Shown piece by piece: positions 1-6,106 of a stretch of DNA of 15,253 nt. Each line of letters opens with the position of its first letter. The stretch's first letter is position 1. Made by a program: the position numbers and the translations under genes. The notes under the pieces are model-generated. The model saw nothing but the letters and a program-made list of their open reading frames with translations. It ran no database searches and had not been told where the DNA came from. The stretch is taken from assembly GCA_964236445.1 (NCBI GenBank), contig CAXSDR010000091.1, forward strand, positions 1 through 15,253, written 5' to 3'. The DNA is from CAXSDR01 sp964236445 (GTDB lineage: Bacteria > Actinomycetota > Actinomycetes > Motilibacterales > Motilibacteraceae).

Positions 1-364
1 CGCGCTCGCGCACGATCTGGGCGTAGTAGCCGGCGTTGGCCGCGGTCGGCACCGTCGAGATCAACGTGTGCAGGTAGGGGGCGCCACCGGCGCGTACGAG
101 CTCCCCACGCGTCGTCAGCAGGCCCGCCACCGTGACCGCGTCGGCGGGCTCACCACGGCCGTAGAGGTCGAGCACGGCGTCATAGACGAGCTCGTGCGCC
201 GGGCGGTAGAAGTCCTGCGCGCGCACGACCTCGACGACGTCGGCGATGGCGTCCTTGCTGAGCAGCATCGCGCCGAGCACGGACTGCTCGGCGGCGACGT
301 CCTGCGGTGGCAGGCGATCGTGATCGGCCCCCCGGCCCTGCGCATGAATCTCTGTGACGGTCAA
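1..364 (-). CDS. dnaB: Replicative DNA helicase DnaB, N-terminal part (cut by window edge)
   Basis: Hexameric helicase that unwinds DNA at the replication fork and recruits primase. Only the first 121 codons are present; the gene runs off the left edge. The translation carries the DnaB N-terminal signature: RLPPQDVAAEQSVLGAMLLS around residues 17-36, then KDAIADVVEV, DFYRPAHELVYDAV, and near the edge LHTLISTVPTAANAGYYAQI. This is the N-terminal scaffold domain; the ATPase core and any intein lie outside the window. I choose the TTG at 364-362 because no ATG or GTG occurs in frame before the conserved region, and because GGGGGAGGGGG ends 4 bases before it, a good ribosome-binding site. The frame stays open upstream back to a TAG at 451-449 but holds no start codon there. 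It follows rplI in the same direction after about 600 non-coding bases, so it probably has its own promoter. Identity is certain; the start is likely. Confidence 0.95.
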   Translation of the reverse strand, partial: MTVTEIHAQGRGADHDRLPPQDVAAEQSVLGAMLLSKDAIADVVEVVRAQDFYRPAHELVYDAVLDLYGRGEPADAVTVAGLLTTRGELVRAGGAPYLHTLISTVPTAANAGYYAQIVRER

Positions 365-380
365 CGTGCCCCCTCCCCCC

Positions 381-442
381 TGGTGGTGCTGGTGCTGCTG
401 GTGCTGCTGGTGCTCGTGCTGGTGCTGCTGGTCGTACTGGTC
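381..442. repeat. Low-complexity CTG/GTG (CAG/CAC) repeat before dnaB
   Basis: About 60 bases built from imperfect GGTGCTGCT units. On the dnaB strand they read as alternating CAC and CAG codons (His/Gln), in frame with dnaB and uninterrupted up to its TTG start. On the plus strand they would read as a Leu/Val run. Trinucleotide-type repeats like this can change length by slippage. They lie in what I take as the dnaB 5' untranslated region; no function is visible. Confidence 0.7.
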
Positions 443-566
443 CGGGAACTACCCGAGGGCCGTCAACTCGATGTAACCGCGAGCCACTGACAGGTTCGTG
501 AGACGCACGTTAAGAGGCTCTCGACGCGTCACCCAAACGGCCTAGGAGCCCAACCTGGGGACGACC

Positions 567-805
567 TGTGGACACAGCCGGAAAACCTGTGTGCACAGGT
601 GGGGATAAGCATGTGGATGACGGACAATTATTTGAGCCAGCGTCCTTCGCGGCCTGCGACGACTACACAGCGCAATGTGGAGGACGGCGGAGAGAGACGA
701 CGTACGGGTCTAGATCGGCTGTCAGCACTTACAACCGAAGTCGGCTGTAACCGAGGCGATTCCACAGGTGGTGGGAAAGTTGCCCACAGGCACCGGTTAT
801 CCACC
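567..805. promoter_or_regulatory. Cluster of five near-match DnaA boxes between rplI and dnaB
   Basis: Five 9-mers each differ by one base from TTRTCCACA. Three read on the minus strand: 567-575 (GTGTCCACA), 600-608 (TTATCCCCA) and 612-620 (TCATCCACA). Two read on the plus strand: 780-788 (TTGCCCACA) and 797-805 (TTATCCACC). The two groups point in opposite directions and flank an AT-richer middle with GACAATTATTTGAG at 623-636. A short inverted repeat (CCTGTG-TG-CACAGG, 586-599) sits in the left group. The stretch 365-967 has no gene I can support. Possible roles are DnaA binding that controls dnaB, or DnaA titration. It is not next to dnaA or dnaN, so I do not call it oriC. Confidence 0.45.
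729..750. promoter_or_regulatory. Imperfect 22-bp palindrome within the DnaA-box cluster
   Basis: Arms TTACAACCGA (729-738) and TCGGCTGTAA (741-750) are inverted copies with one mismatch and a 2-base spacer. The short spacer suits a dimeric protein's binding site better than an RNA hairpin. The partner is unknown. Confidence 0.4.
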
Positions 806-896
806 GTCTGCGCTCGCCGGCCGGAGGTGCCGGACACGCGGTGTGACGGCATGCCGGCGCCTTCACGACGCATCCACCATCATGGCCATCGAGGCA

Positions 897-928
897 GAAG
901 GCCCCGCCCCGGCAGGGGCAGGGCCTTC
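897..928 (-). terminator. Hairpin downstream of rplI, likely end of the rpsF-rplI operon
   Basis: GAAGGCCC (897-904) pairs perfectly with GGGCCTTC (921-928), and inside it GCCCC (906-910) pairs with GGGGC (915-919) around a GGCA loop, with one C/A mismatch between the stems. It lies about 40 bases past the rplI stop on the coding strand. No T-run follows, which is common for high-GC actinobacterial terminators. A perfect 12-bp palindrome, CGCTGCGCAGCG (944-955), lies between it and the rplI stop. Confidence 0.6.
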
Positions 929-967
929 CACGTGCCGCGTCCGCGCTGCGCAGCGAGAAACAGAGCC

Positions 968-1417
968 CTACTGGGCCGGGACGACCTGCAGGACGACCTT
1001 GGCGAGGACGTCCGGGTGCAGCCGGACTTCGAAACCGTGGCTGCCCAGCGTCTTGACCGCCGTAGGAATGGCGACGCGACGCTTGTCCAGCGTCGGGCCA
1101 CCCGCCGTGCGGACAGCCTCGACGACATCGGCCACGGTGATGGAGCCGAAGAGCCGGCCGGTCTCACCCGCGCGTGCCGGGATGGACACGGTCAGACCCT
1201 CGAGCTGGGTCTTGATCTCGCGGGCATGCTCGGCGCCGCGCACCTCGCGTGCGTCGCGAGCTCGGCGGATGCTGTCGATCTGCTTCTCGCTGCCGCGCGT
1301 CCAGCGCATGGCCAGACCGCGAGGCACCAGGAAGTTGCGGCCGTAGCCGTCCTTGACCTCGACGACGTCGCCGGCTGCACCGAGGTTGGAGACCTCATTG
1401 GTGAGGATGAGCTTCAT
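968..1417 (-). CDS. rplI: 50S ribosomal protein bL9
   Basis: Large-subunit protein that binds 23S rRNA near the L1 stalk base and helps keep the reading frame. The product is 149 residues, normal for bL9. The N-terminal RNA-binding domain is clear: MKLILTNEVSNLGAAGDVVE, then VKDGYGRNFLVPRGLAM at 21-37. A long charged connecting helix follows at about 41-75, then the C-terminal domain with GRLFGSIT (87-94) and a VRLHPDVLA tail. ATG at 1417-1415 is preceded by GAGGGGAG at a suitable distance. Its start is 14 bases after the rpsR stop, so the two are co-transcribed. The frame stays open far upstream, antisense-like through rpsR and ssb, but those residues show no homology and the family start is unambiguous. 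Confidence 0.97.
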   Translation of the reverse strand: MKLILTNEVSNLGAAGDVVEVKDGYGRNFLVPRGLAMRWTRGSEKQIDSIRRARDAREVRGAEHAREIKTQLEGLTVSIPARAGETGRLFGSITVADVVEAVRTAGGPTLDKRRVAIPTAVKTLGSHGFEVRLHPDVLAKVVLQVVPAQ

Positions 1418-1431
1418 GTCTGCGACTCCCC

Positions 1432-1668
1432 TCAGCGCGCGGTCGACGTGTAGGGCAGCAGTGCCATCTCGCGCGCGTTCTTGACGGCGATCGCGATCTT
1501 GCGCTGCTCCTGGACGGAGACACCCGTCACCCGACGCGCGCGGATCTTGCCGCGGTCCGAGATGAACTTGCGCAGGAGCGCGGTGTCCTTGTAGTCGATG
1601 ACGGTGATCTTCGCCGCCTTGAGCGGATTCTGCTTCTTCTTGGGCTTGCGCAGTGGTGGCTTGGCCAT
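1432..1668 (-). CDS. rpsR: 30S ribosomal protein bS18 (cysteine-free form)
   Basis: Small-subunit protein that pairs with bS6 on the platform of the 30S subunit. The product has 78 residues. The conserved core is unmistakable: IDYKDTALLRKFISDRGKIR (24-43), then ARRVTGVSVQEQRKIA, and the ending REMALLPYTSTAR. There is no cysteine anywhere: the usual CxxC zinc ligands near residue 14 and the later cysteine are replaced (KKKQNPLKAAKI and TGVSV), so this is the zinc-independent type. In the Actinobacteria as a whole both types exist; the cysteine-free one as the operon copy fits Micrococcales. GGAG lies 7 bases before the ATG. It sits between ssb and rplI as in most actinobacteria. Confidence 0.97.
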   Translation of the reverse strand: MAKPPLRKPKKKQNPLKAAKITVIDYKDTALLRKFISDRGKIRARRVTGVSVQEQRKIAIAVKNAREMALLPYTSTAR

Positions 1669-1693
1669 CGTGGAGCTCCAGTGTCTCTGGTAG

Positions 1694-1709
1694 CCCGGCG
1701 GGCGCCGGG
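1694..1709 (-). other. Small hairpin in the ssb-rpsR spacer
   Basis: CCCGGC (1694-1699) pairs perfectly with GCCGGG (1704-1709) around a 4-base loop, about 25 bases before the rpsR start in the 113-base spacer between ssb and rpsR. It could weaken read-through, stabilise the upstream transcript or modulate rpsR translation. No evidence separates these. Confidence 0.35.
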
Positions 1710-1781
1710 ATGGTCCGTTGGGATCGAACGGTGTGGATCAGGTGGAACGTGCGTCGCTCCGGATGAGGAACGACGGAAGGC

Positions 1782-2375
1782 CTAGAAAGGCGGCTCGTCC
1801 TGCGCGCCGCCACCCCAGCCGCTGCCCGAAGCACCGGACGAGGCGCCGGACGAAGGGGGAGAGGCCCACGGGTCGTCGGCCGGACCTGAGCCGAAGCCCG
1901 AGCCGCCCGAGGAGCCGCCGCCGCCGAAGGAACCGCCGGAGTCGCCTCGCGACGACCCGCCGCTCCCGCCGCCGCCGCCGTTGAAGCCACCTCCGCCGCC
2001 ACCCTCACCACGGGCGGTCTTGTTGACCTTGGCCGTGGCATAGCGCAGCGACGGGCCGACCTCATCGACCTGCATCTCGATGACGGTGCGCTTCTCGCCT
2101 TCCTTCGTGTCGAAGGTGCGAGAGACGAGCCGACCCTGCACGACCACACGCATGCCACGCTGCAGCGACTCGGCGACGTTCTCCGCCGCCTGACGCCACA
2201 CGGAACAGCGCATGAACAACGTCTCGCCGTCCTTCCAGTCGTTGGTCTGCCGGTCGAACGTGCGCGGCGTGGAGGCCACGGTGAACGACGCGACAGCCGC
2301 ACCGCTGGGGGTGAACCGGAGCTCGGGATCGTTGGTGAGGTTGCCCACGACCGTGATGAGCGTTTCGCCTGCCAT
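1782..2375 (-). CDS. ssb: Single-stranded DNA-binding protein SSB
   Basis: Coats single-stranded DNA during replication, recombination and repair, and recruits partner proteins through its C-terminal tip. The product has 197 residues. The OB fold spans about residues 1-120: MAGETLITVVGNLTNDPELRF, GAAVASFTVAS, then WKDGETLFMRCSVWRQAAENVAESLQRGMRVVVQGRL, and the actinobacterial RYATAKVNK. A disordered glycine/serine-rich linker follows (about 123-190, with runs of glycine). It ends in the interaction tip DEPPF, with the last Pro-Phe intact. The ATG at 2375 is preceded by GAGGAAA. It is the second gene of the rpsF operon, 62 bases after rpsF. This is the replicative housekeeping SSB, since it sits with rpsF and dnaB. 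Confidence 0.98.
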   Translation of the reverse strand: MAGETLITVVGNLTNDPELRFTPSGAAVASFTVASTPRTFDRQTNDWKDGETLFMRCSVWRQAAENVAESLQRGMRVVVQGRLVSRTFDTKEGEKRTVIEMQVDEVGPSLRYATAKVNKTARGEGGGGGGFNGGGGGSGGSSRGDSGGSFGGGGSSGGSGFGSGPADDPWASPPSSGASSGASGSGWGGGAQDEPPF

Positions 2376-2437
2376 GGGTTTCCTCGGGTCGGGAAGGGAT
2401 GGGACGGCGGATCGGTGCAGCGATGGAGCAGCGGAAG

Positions 2438-2731
2438 CTACTTGCCGCCGCCCTGGCGCATGACCTTGGTGCGCAGCACAGCTTCGTTGAGGTTGAGCTG
2501 GCGGTCGAGCTCGACGACGGTGGCCGACTCGGCAACCAGGTCGACGACGGCGTAGATGCCGTCAGGCTTCTTGCGGATCTCATAGGCGAGGCGGCGACGG
2601 CCCCAGATGTCGACCTTCTCCACGGTGCCTCCGCCTTGGCGGATGACATTGAGGAACTGGTCGAGCGACGGGGCGATCGTGCGTTCTTCAAGATCGGGAT
2701 CGAGGATGACCATAAGCTCGTAACGAGGCAT
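2438..2731 (-). CDS. rpsF: 30S ribosomal protein bS6
   Basis: Small-subunit protein that forms a heterodimer with bS18, encoded two genes downstream. From MPRYELMVIL the product has 97 residues, the usual length, with the ferredoxin-like core: YELMVILDPDLEE, GGGTVEKVDIWGRRRLAYEI at 33-52, KKPDGIYAVVDL, and the ending RTKVMRQGGGK. The frame extends 40 codons further upstream to another ATG, but those residues are not bS6-like. The ATG at 2731-2729 is the family start and has AGAGGAGGT about 9 bases before it. First gene of the operon rpsF-ssb-rpsR-rplI; divergent from the endonuclease IV gene. Confidence 0.97.
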   Translation of the reverse strand: MPRYELMVILDPDLEERTIAPSLDQFLNVIRQGGGTVEKVDIWGRRRLAYEIRKKPDGIYAVVDLVAESATVVELDRQLNLNEAVLRTKVMRQGGGK

Positions 2732-2816
2732 GCAGGACCCACCTCCTCTGGACTCAGGCGGCCACGGTCTTTCCGTGGCAGGAGGGTTAACTGCCTCAAG
2801 CAGTAGGGGAAGCCTA
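2732..2816 (-). promoter_or_regulatory. rpsF leader: possible promoter and two hairpins
   Basis: Read on the minus strand, a -10-like TAGGCT (2816-2811) is followed by two stem-loops: ACTGC-loop-GCAGT (2804-2790) and GCCACGG-AAAGA-CCGTGGC (2779-2761), then the ribosome-binding site. No good -35 hexamer is visible. Many bacteria carry an S6:S18-binding autoregulatory RNA before rpsF, and these hairpins sit in the right place, with a CCG directly after the second stem. I cannot confirm the fold. Just upstream, TCGTCCACA at 2844-2852 is another one-mismatch DnaA-like box. Confidence 0.4.
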
Positions 2817-2871
2817 CCGGCTCCCGCCGACAGTCCGCGCCGCTCGTCCACAGGGTCCGTACGGTGAGGCC

Positions 2872-3681
2872 ATGAACTCGTCGTCGCTCGCCATCGGCGC
2901 CCACGTGGACCAGCTCGATCCTGTCGCGCAGGCCCAGGCGCGAGGCGCGACCCTCTCGCAGTTCTTCCTCGGTGACCCGCAGAGCTGGAAGGCGCCGGTC
3001 GTGGCGTACGCCGGTGGTGCCGAAGCCCTGAAAGCGGCTGCCGAGGCGGCGGGGGTCGACCTCTATGTGCACGCGCCCTACGTCGCGAACGTGGCGACGA
3101 GCAACAACCGCATCAGGATCCCGAGCCGCAAGATCGTGCAGCAGCAGATCGCCGCCGCCACGGCGATCGGCGCGAAGGGCCTGATCGTGCACGGCGGGCA
3201 CGTCCTCAAGGAGGACGACCCCGAGCTCGGCTATGACAACTGGGCCAAGACCTTCGAGCGGCTCGAGGTCACCCTGCCGGTGCTGATCGAGAACACGGCC
3301 GGCGGCGACAACGCCATGGCACGCCGGCTCGACCGCATCGCCCGGCTCTGGGAGACGATCACCGACCGGGTGGACAGCGCCTACGTCGGGTTCTGCCTCG
3401 ACACCTGCCACGCCCACGCCGGCGGCGAGGATCTCGTCGGCCTCGTCGACCGGGTCAGGGCGATCACCGGCCGCATCGACCTGGTGCACGCCAACAGCAG
3501 CCGCGATGCCTTCGACTCGGGCGCCGACCGCCACGCCAACTTCGCGGGCGGCTCGATCGACGCCGAGCAGATCGCAGCAGTGGTCGCAGCTGCCGGCGCG
3601 CCCGTGGTCGTCGAGACGCCGAGCGCAGGCCACGTCGCCGACATCACCTACCTACGTGAGCGCGTGCCGTCGCTGCGCTAG
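2872..3681 (+). CDS. nfo: Deoxyribonuclease IV (AP endonuclease, zinc TIM-barrel)
   Basis: Cleaves the DNA backbone 5' to abasic sites and trims blocked 3' ends in base-excision repair. The product has 269 residues. All nine metal ligands expected from the Escherichia coli endonuclease IV pattern can be placed: His67 (YVHAPY), His107 (IVHGGH), Glu140 (LIENTAG), Asp177 and His180 (FCLDTCH), His206 (LVHANSS), Asp219 and His221 (GADRHANF), and Glu248 (VVETP). The three-zinc site therefore looks intact. ATG at 2872 is taken as start; its ribosome-binding site is weak (GGTGAGG only 2 bases away), so translation may be leaderless or low. It is divergent from rpsF, sharing a 140-base region, and convergent with the propeller gene, 30 bases apart. 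Confidence 0.93.
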   Translation: MNSSSLAIGAHVDQLDPVAQAQARGATLSQFFLGDPQSWKAPVVAYAGGAEALKAAAEAAGVDLYVHAPYVANVATSNNRIRIPSRKIVQQQIAAATAIGAKGLIVHGGHVLKEDDPELGYDNWAKTFERLEVTLPVLIENTAGGDNAMARRLDRIARLWETITDRVDSAYVGFCLDTCHAHAGGEDLVGLVDRVRAITGRIDLVHANSSRDAFDSGADRHANFAGGSIDAEQIAAVVAAAGAPVVVETPSAGHVADITYLRERVPSLR

Positions 3682-3711
3682 CCGGTTGGTCCCCAGGCGT
3701 CCGGTCGCACC

Positions 3712-5847
3712 TCAGCCGAGGGAGCCGAGGAACAGATCTGCGGCCACGGCGCCGGCGGTGTCCGTGAACCAGGCCGTGAGCACGAGAGTGTGCCCGTCGC
3801 CGGAGACGGCCGGCTCGTCGCTGCCGGCGTAGATCGTGCCCGACGCGACCGCGACCGGCACCTTGCGCGTCGGTGTGCCGGGAGCGCTCACGAAGACGTC
3901 CTGGTCGGCGCCGTCGGCGGGAACGAGGTCGGACCGCGTCGTCGCGTAGGCCACGACCTGACCGTCCTTGGACAACGACGGACGACCGATGAAGCGCTGC
4001 TCGGCCCCAGCTCCGGGATAGGGCGCGGTCGCGAGCACGGAGCCGCCGGTGGCCAGGTCGGTCACGAAGACGTTGTCGACGACGAACGACGGGTCCTGCG
4101 TGGAGAACGCGTCGAAGGCGACGTGGTGACCGTCACCGCTCACGGACGCCAGCCGTACCGTCGCCGAGGGTCCCGTCGGCGCGACGAGGCGCCGGGTCGA
4201 GCCGGCTTGGCGGTCACGGACGTAGCTGCCTTCGAGCGCGACGTCGTCGCTGGTGGTGAACAGGTCGGTGGCGATCGAGTCGAACGCGACGACCATGCCG
4301 TCCTCGGACACCGTCGGCGCATAGCTCGAGTCGTTCCCGGCGGCGCCCGCCGGCGTACGGCTGACCAGCTCGGTCGTCAGACTTTGCGTGTCGCGCAGGT
4401 AGATCTGCGTTGCCGACGGGTTGCCGGGGATCAGGGTGCTCTGGGTCACGAGGTCGTGGGCGGCGGAGCTGAACGCGACGTAGCGACCGTCGACGGAGAG
4501 CCCGAGGCCGGGACTGTCGAACAGGTAGGCGGAGTCACCGTTGCTCGCCGCTCCTGACGGAGTGAGGCTCACCTGCTGCACTTCTGCGGTGTGGACCTTG
4601 ACGACGTAGACGCTGAAGCCGAGCGCTCCGCCGCCCGTCGGGGGCGTGAGGCGCAGGACCGCGGAGTTGGACTCGAACGCCACGGTGGACCCGTCAGCCG
4701 AGATCGCCGGTGAGTCACTCGTGGCATCGGCAGGGGCTCCTGCCGCGTTGTGGCTGACCAGTCGCGTATCGCCGGTCCGGAGATCGGTCCAGTAGACGCT
4801 CGAGGCCGATCCCGCCGCTTCGACGGTGTAGGCCGCATAACGGCCGTCCGCCGACAGCTTCGCCTCGCGACGGACGGCTGCTGCAGGCGTGCTCCCGTGC
4901 AGGAGCACGGTCGAGATCGGGCTGGTGACAGCACCTGTCGGCGGCGGGCTCGTGGGAGCGGGCGGCGCCGGCACCGGGTCGAGCGCGGGCGGGATCCCCG
5001 TGACGCCGGCGGGGCCCCCGGACGAGACAGGTGCAGGCGCGGCCGGTGCGGCCGGTGCGGCCGGCGCGGTGGACGAGGTCGGCGCAGCAAGGGGAACCGG
5101 AGCGACAGGCGGAATCGGGGTGCCGGGTGCGACCGGTGCGACCGAGGGGTTCGCGACGGCGGCCACGGGCACGGACCTGCTGACCACGCCGGCGGCCCCT
5201 CTTGCCCCCGTCACGACGGCCCGGAGCTCGGCGATGCCGCTGGTGGGGCGGGGAACCGACGCGCGTACGACACCCGCAGCGTCTTCACGAAGGGTCACCA
5301 GGGCAACCCATCGGCGCCCGGCACGCTGCTGCAACGTCACGATGCGCCCGCGGCGCGGCGGCGCGGCCGTCAGGCGCACGGGCACGCGCAGGGCGGTCAC
5401 CGGGACGGGGAACGCGACCAGGCGCGCCGTCTGTGAGACGACGAGCAACCGGCTGCTGGCAGTGCTGGCAGTGCCGATGGTGACCGCGACACGCAGGACG
5501 TAGCGGCCGGGGCGCAGCGGCGCGTGCAGCGTGACGGCGAAGGCGCCCCGTCGCGTGGTGCGACCGCTCGCCACCCGGGTCCAGCCGCGCGCGCCGAAGG
5601 TCTGCACCACGACGGTCCGGTTGGCAGCGGTGGGCAGCGTGCCGCGGGCGACGACCAGCTCGCCCGGCGCGACGCTGCCGACCGCCACGAGAAACGGCGG
5701 GTGCACCACCCGCAATCCGGCGACGGGAGCCGCGGCCGGGCTGGCACCGGCGGCGCCGGCTATACCTGCGGGGCACATCAGGACCATCAGGACCATCAGG
5801 ACGATCGGGACAGCGGCGACGGCGCGCAGCGGACGACGGAACTGCAT
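3712..5847 (-). CDS. Secreted TolB/PD40-like seven-repeat beta-propeller protein
   Basis: Exported protein of 711 residues of unknown role. An N-terminal signal peptide is clear: basic start (MQFRRPLR), hydrophobic core at about 9-26 (VLMVLMVLM), then an Ala-rich cleavage region (about 30-40). Residues about 45-230 are beta-rich, with VTLHAPLRPGRYVLRVAVT resembling Ig-like carbohydrate- or surface-protein modules. A Pro/Ala-rich linker covers about 233-308. Seven PD40-type motifs follow: LSADGRYAAYT (331), ISADGSTVAFES (382), LSVDGRYVAFSS (450), VSEDGMVVAFDS (513), VSGDGHHVAFDA (569), LSKDGQVVAYAT (625) and VSGDGHTLVLTA (681), as expected for a seven-bladed propeller. No catalytic motif and no LPxTG or C-terminal membrane anchor is seen. 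GGGGGGA precedes the ATG. Such domains usually bind proteins or glycans; the target here is unknown. The flanking repair genes do not suggest a function. Confidence 0.85.
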   Translation of the reverse strand: MQFRRPLRAVAAVPIVLMVLMVLMCPAGIAGAAGASPAAAPVAGLRVVHPPFLVAVGSVAPGELVVARGTLPTAANRTVVVQTFGARGWTRVASGRTTRRGAFAVTLHAPLRPGRYVLRVAVTIGTASTASSRLLVVSQTARLVAFPVPVTALRVPVRLTAAPPRRGRIVTLQQRAGRRWVALVTLREDAAGVVRASVPRPTSGIAELRAVVTGARGAAGVVSRSVPVAAVANPSVAPVAPGTPIPPVAPVPLAAPTSSTAPAAPAAPAAPAPVSSGGPAGVTGIPPALDPVPAPPAPTSPPPTGAVTSPISTVLLHGSTPAAAVRREAKLSADGRYAAYTVEAAGSASSVYWTDLRTGDTRLVSHNAAGAPADATSDSPAISADGSTVAFESNSAVLRLTPPTGGGALGFSVYVVKVHTAEVQQVSLTPSGAASNGDSAYLFDSPGLGLSVDGRYVAFSSAAHDLVTQSTLIPGNPSATQIYLRDTQSLTTELVSRTPAGAAGNDSSYAPTVSEDGMVVAFDSIATDLFTTSDDVALEGSYVRDRQAGSTRRLVAPTGPSATVRLASVSGDGHHVAFDAFSTQDPSFVVDNVFVTDLATGGSVLATAPYPGAGAEQRFIGRPSLSKDGQVVAYATTRSDLVPADGADQDVFVSAPGTPTRKVPVAVASGTIYAGSDEPAVSGDGHTLVLTAWFTDTAGAVAADLFLGSLG
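5776..5802. repeat. Three perfect 9-bp repeats inside the signal peptide
   Basis: CATCAGGAC occurs three times back to back (5776, 5785, 5794). On the coding strand each unit gives Val-Leu-Met, so the copies build the hydrophobic core of the propeller protein's signal peptide. Gain or loss of one unit would keep the frame and change the core by three residues. Confidence 0.85.
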
Positions 5848-5880
5848 GATTTTCCCCCCAAGGGCCTCAGCTTGGCCGTG

Positions 5881-5886
5881 ACTATA
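5881..5886 (-). promoter_or_regulatory. Likely -10 element for the propeller gene
   Basis: TATAGT on the minus strand is a near-consensus -10 hexamer in otherwise GC-rich DNA. It would start transcription about 27 bases before the ATG at 5847. The expected -35 position, about 17 bases further upstream, shows only a poor hexamer (TGAACC or ACCGGG region). Confidence 0.5.
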
Positions 5887-5941
5887 GGGGCTTCAGATGA
5901 CGCCCCGGTTCATCCGCGTTCTCGCTTCAGGGTGACCCGCC

Positions 5942-6106
5942 GACGTCAGCCCGATGTCAGCCNNNNNNNNNNNNNNNNNNNNNNNNNNNNNNNNNNNNNN
6001 NNNNNNNNNNNNNNNNNNNNNNNNNNNNNNNNNNNNNNNNNNNNNNNNNNNNNNNNNNNNNNGTCAGCCCGATGTCAGCCGATGTCAGCCGATGTCAGCC
6101 GATGTC
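5942..6106. repeat. 10-bp tandem repeat array (GATGTCAGCC) broken by an assembly gap
   Basis: Left of the gap there are two units (GACGTCAGCCC, GATGTCAGCC). Right of the gap there is a partial unit, three full GATGTCAGCC units (6071-6100) and a final GATGTC. An 11-base variant ending in CCC occurs on both sides, so the last 18 bases left of the gap (5945-5962) equal the first 18 right of it (6063-6080). On the minus strand the unit contains TGA and, being 10 bp, closes every frame within 30 bases; the plus strand stays open. The array supplies the exonuclease III stop codon and lies upstream of the propeller gene. There are no spacers, so it is not CRISPR. Confidence 0.9.
5963..6062. other. 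Assembly gap of 100 N
   Basis: Exactly 100 undetermined bases, the conventional placeholder for a gap of unknown size. Its position inside a tandem repeat explains why assembly failed. True length and content are unknown. Confidence 0.98.

Noticed and set aside
68..490. Plus-strand frame with a Leu/Val run resembling a membrane segment
   Set aside because: The hydrophobic run is the CTG/GTG repeat read on the wrong strand, and the frame overlaps dnaB.
567..805. Chromosomal origin of replication
   Set aside because: No dnaA, dnaN or rpmH is nearby and no box is a perfect match; a regulatory or titration site is the safer reading.
628..873. 81-codon minus-strand open frame in the rplI-dnaB gap
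   Set aside because: No convincing ribosome-binding site, low-complexity composition, and it overlaps the DnaA-box-like sites.
599..1453. 284-codon plus-strand open frame across the dnaB upstream region and rplI
   Set aside because: It overlaps rplI in antisense and has no recognisable motif; the upstream region reads better as regulatory DNA.
2062..3633. 523-codon open frame on the minus strand opposite endonuclease IV and overlapping rpsF and ssb
   Set aside because: It is a coding shadow typical of high-GC DNA; it overlaps four well-identified genes and shows no family motif.
5942..6106. CRISPR array
   Set aside because: Units are 10 bp, directly abutting, with no spacers and no cas genes nearby.
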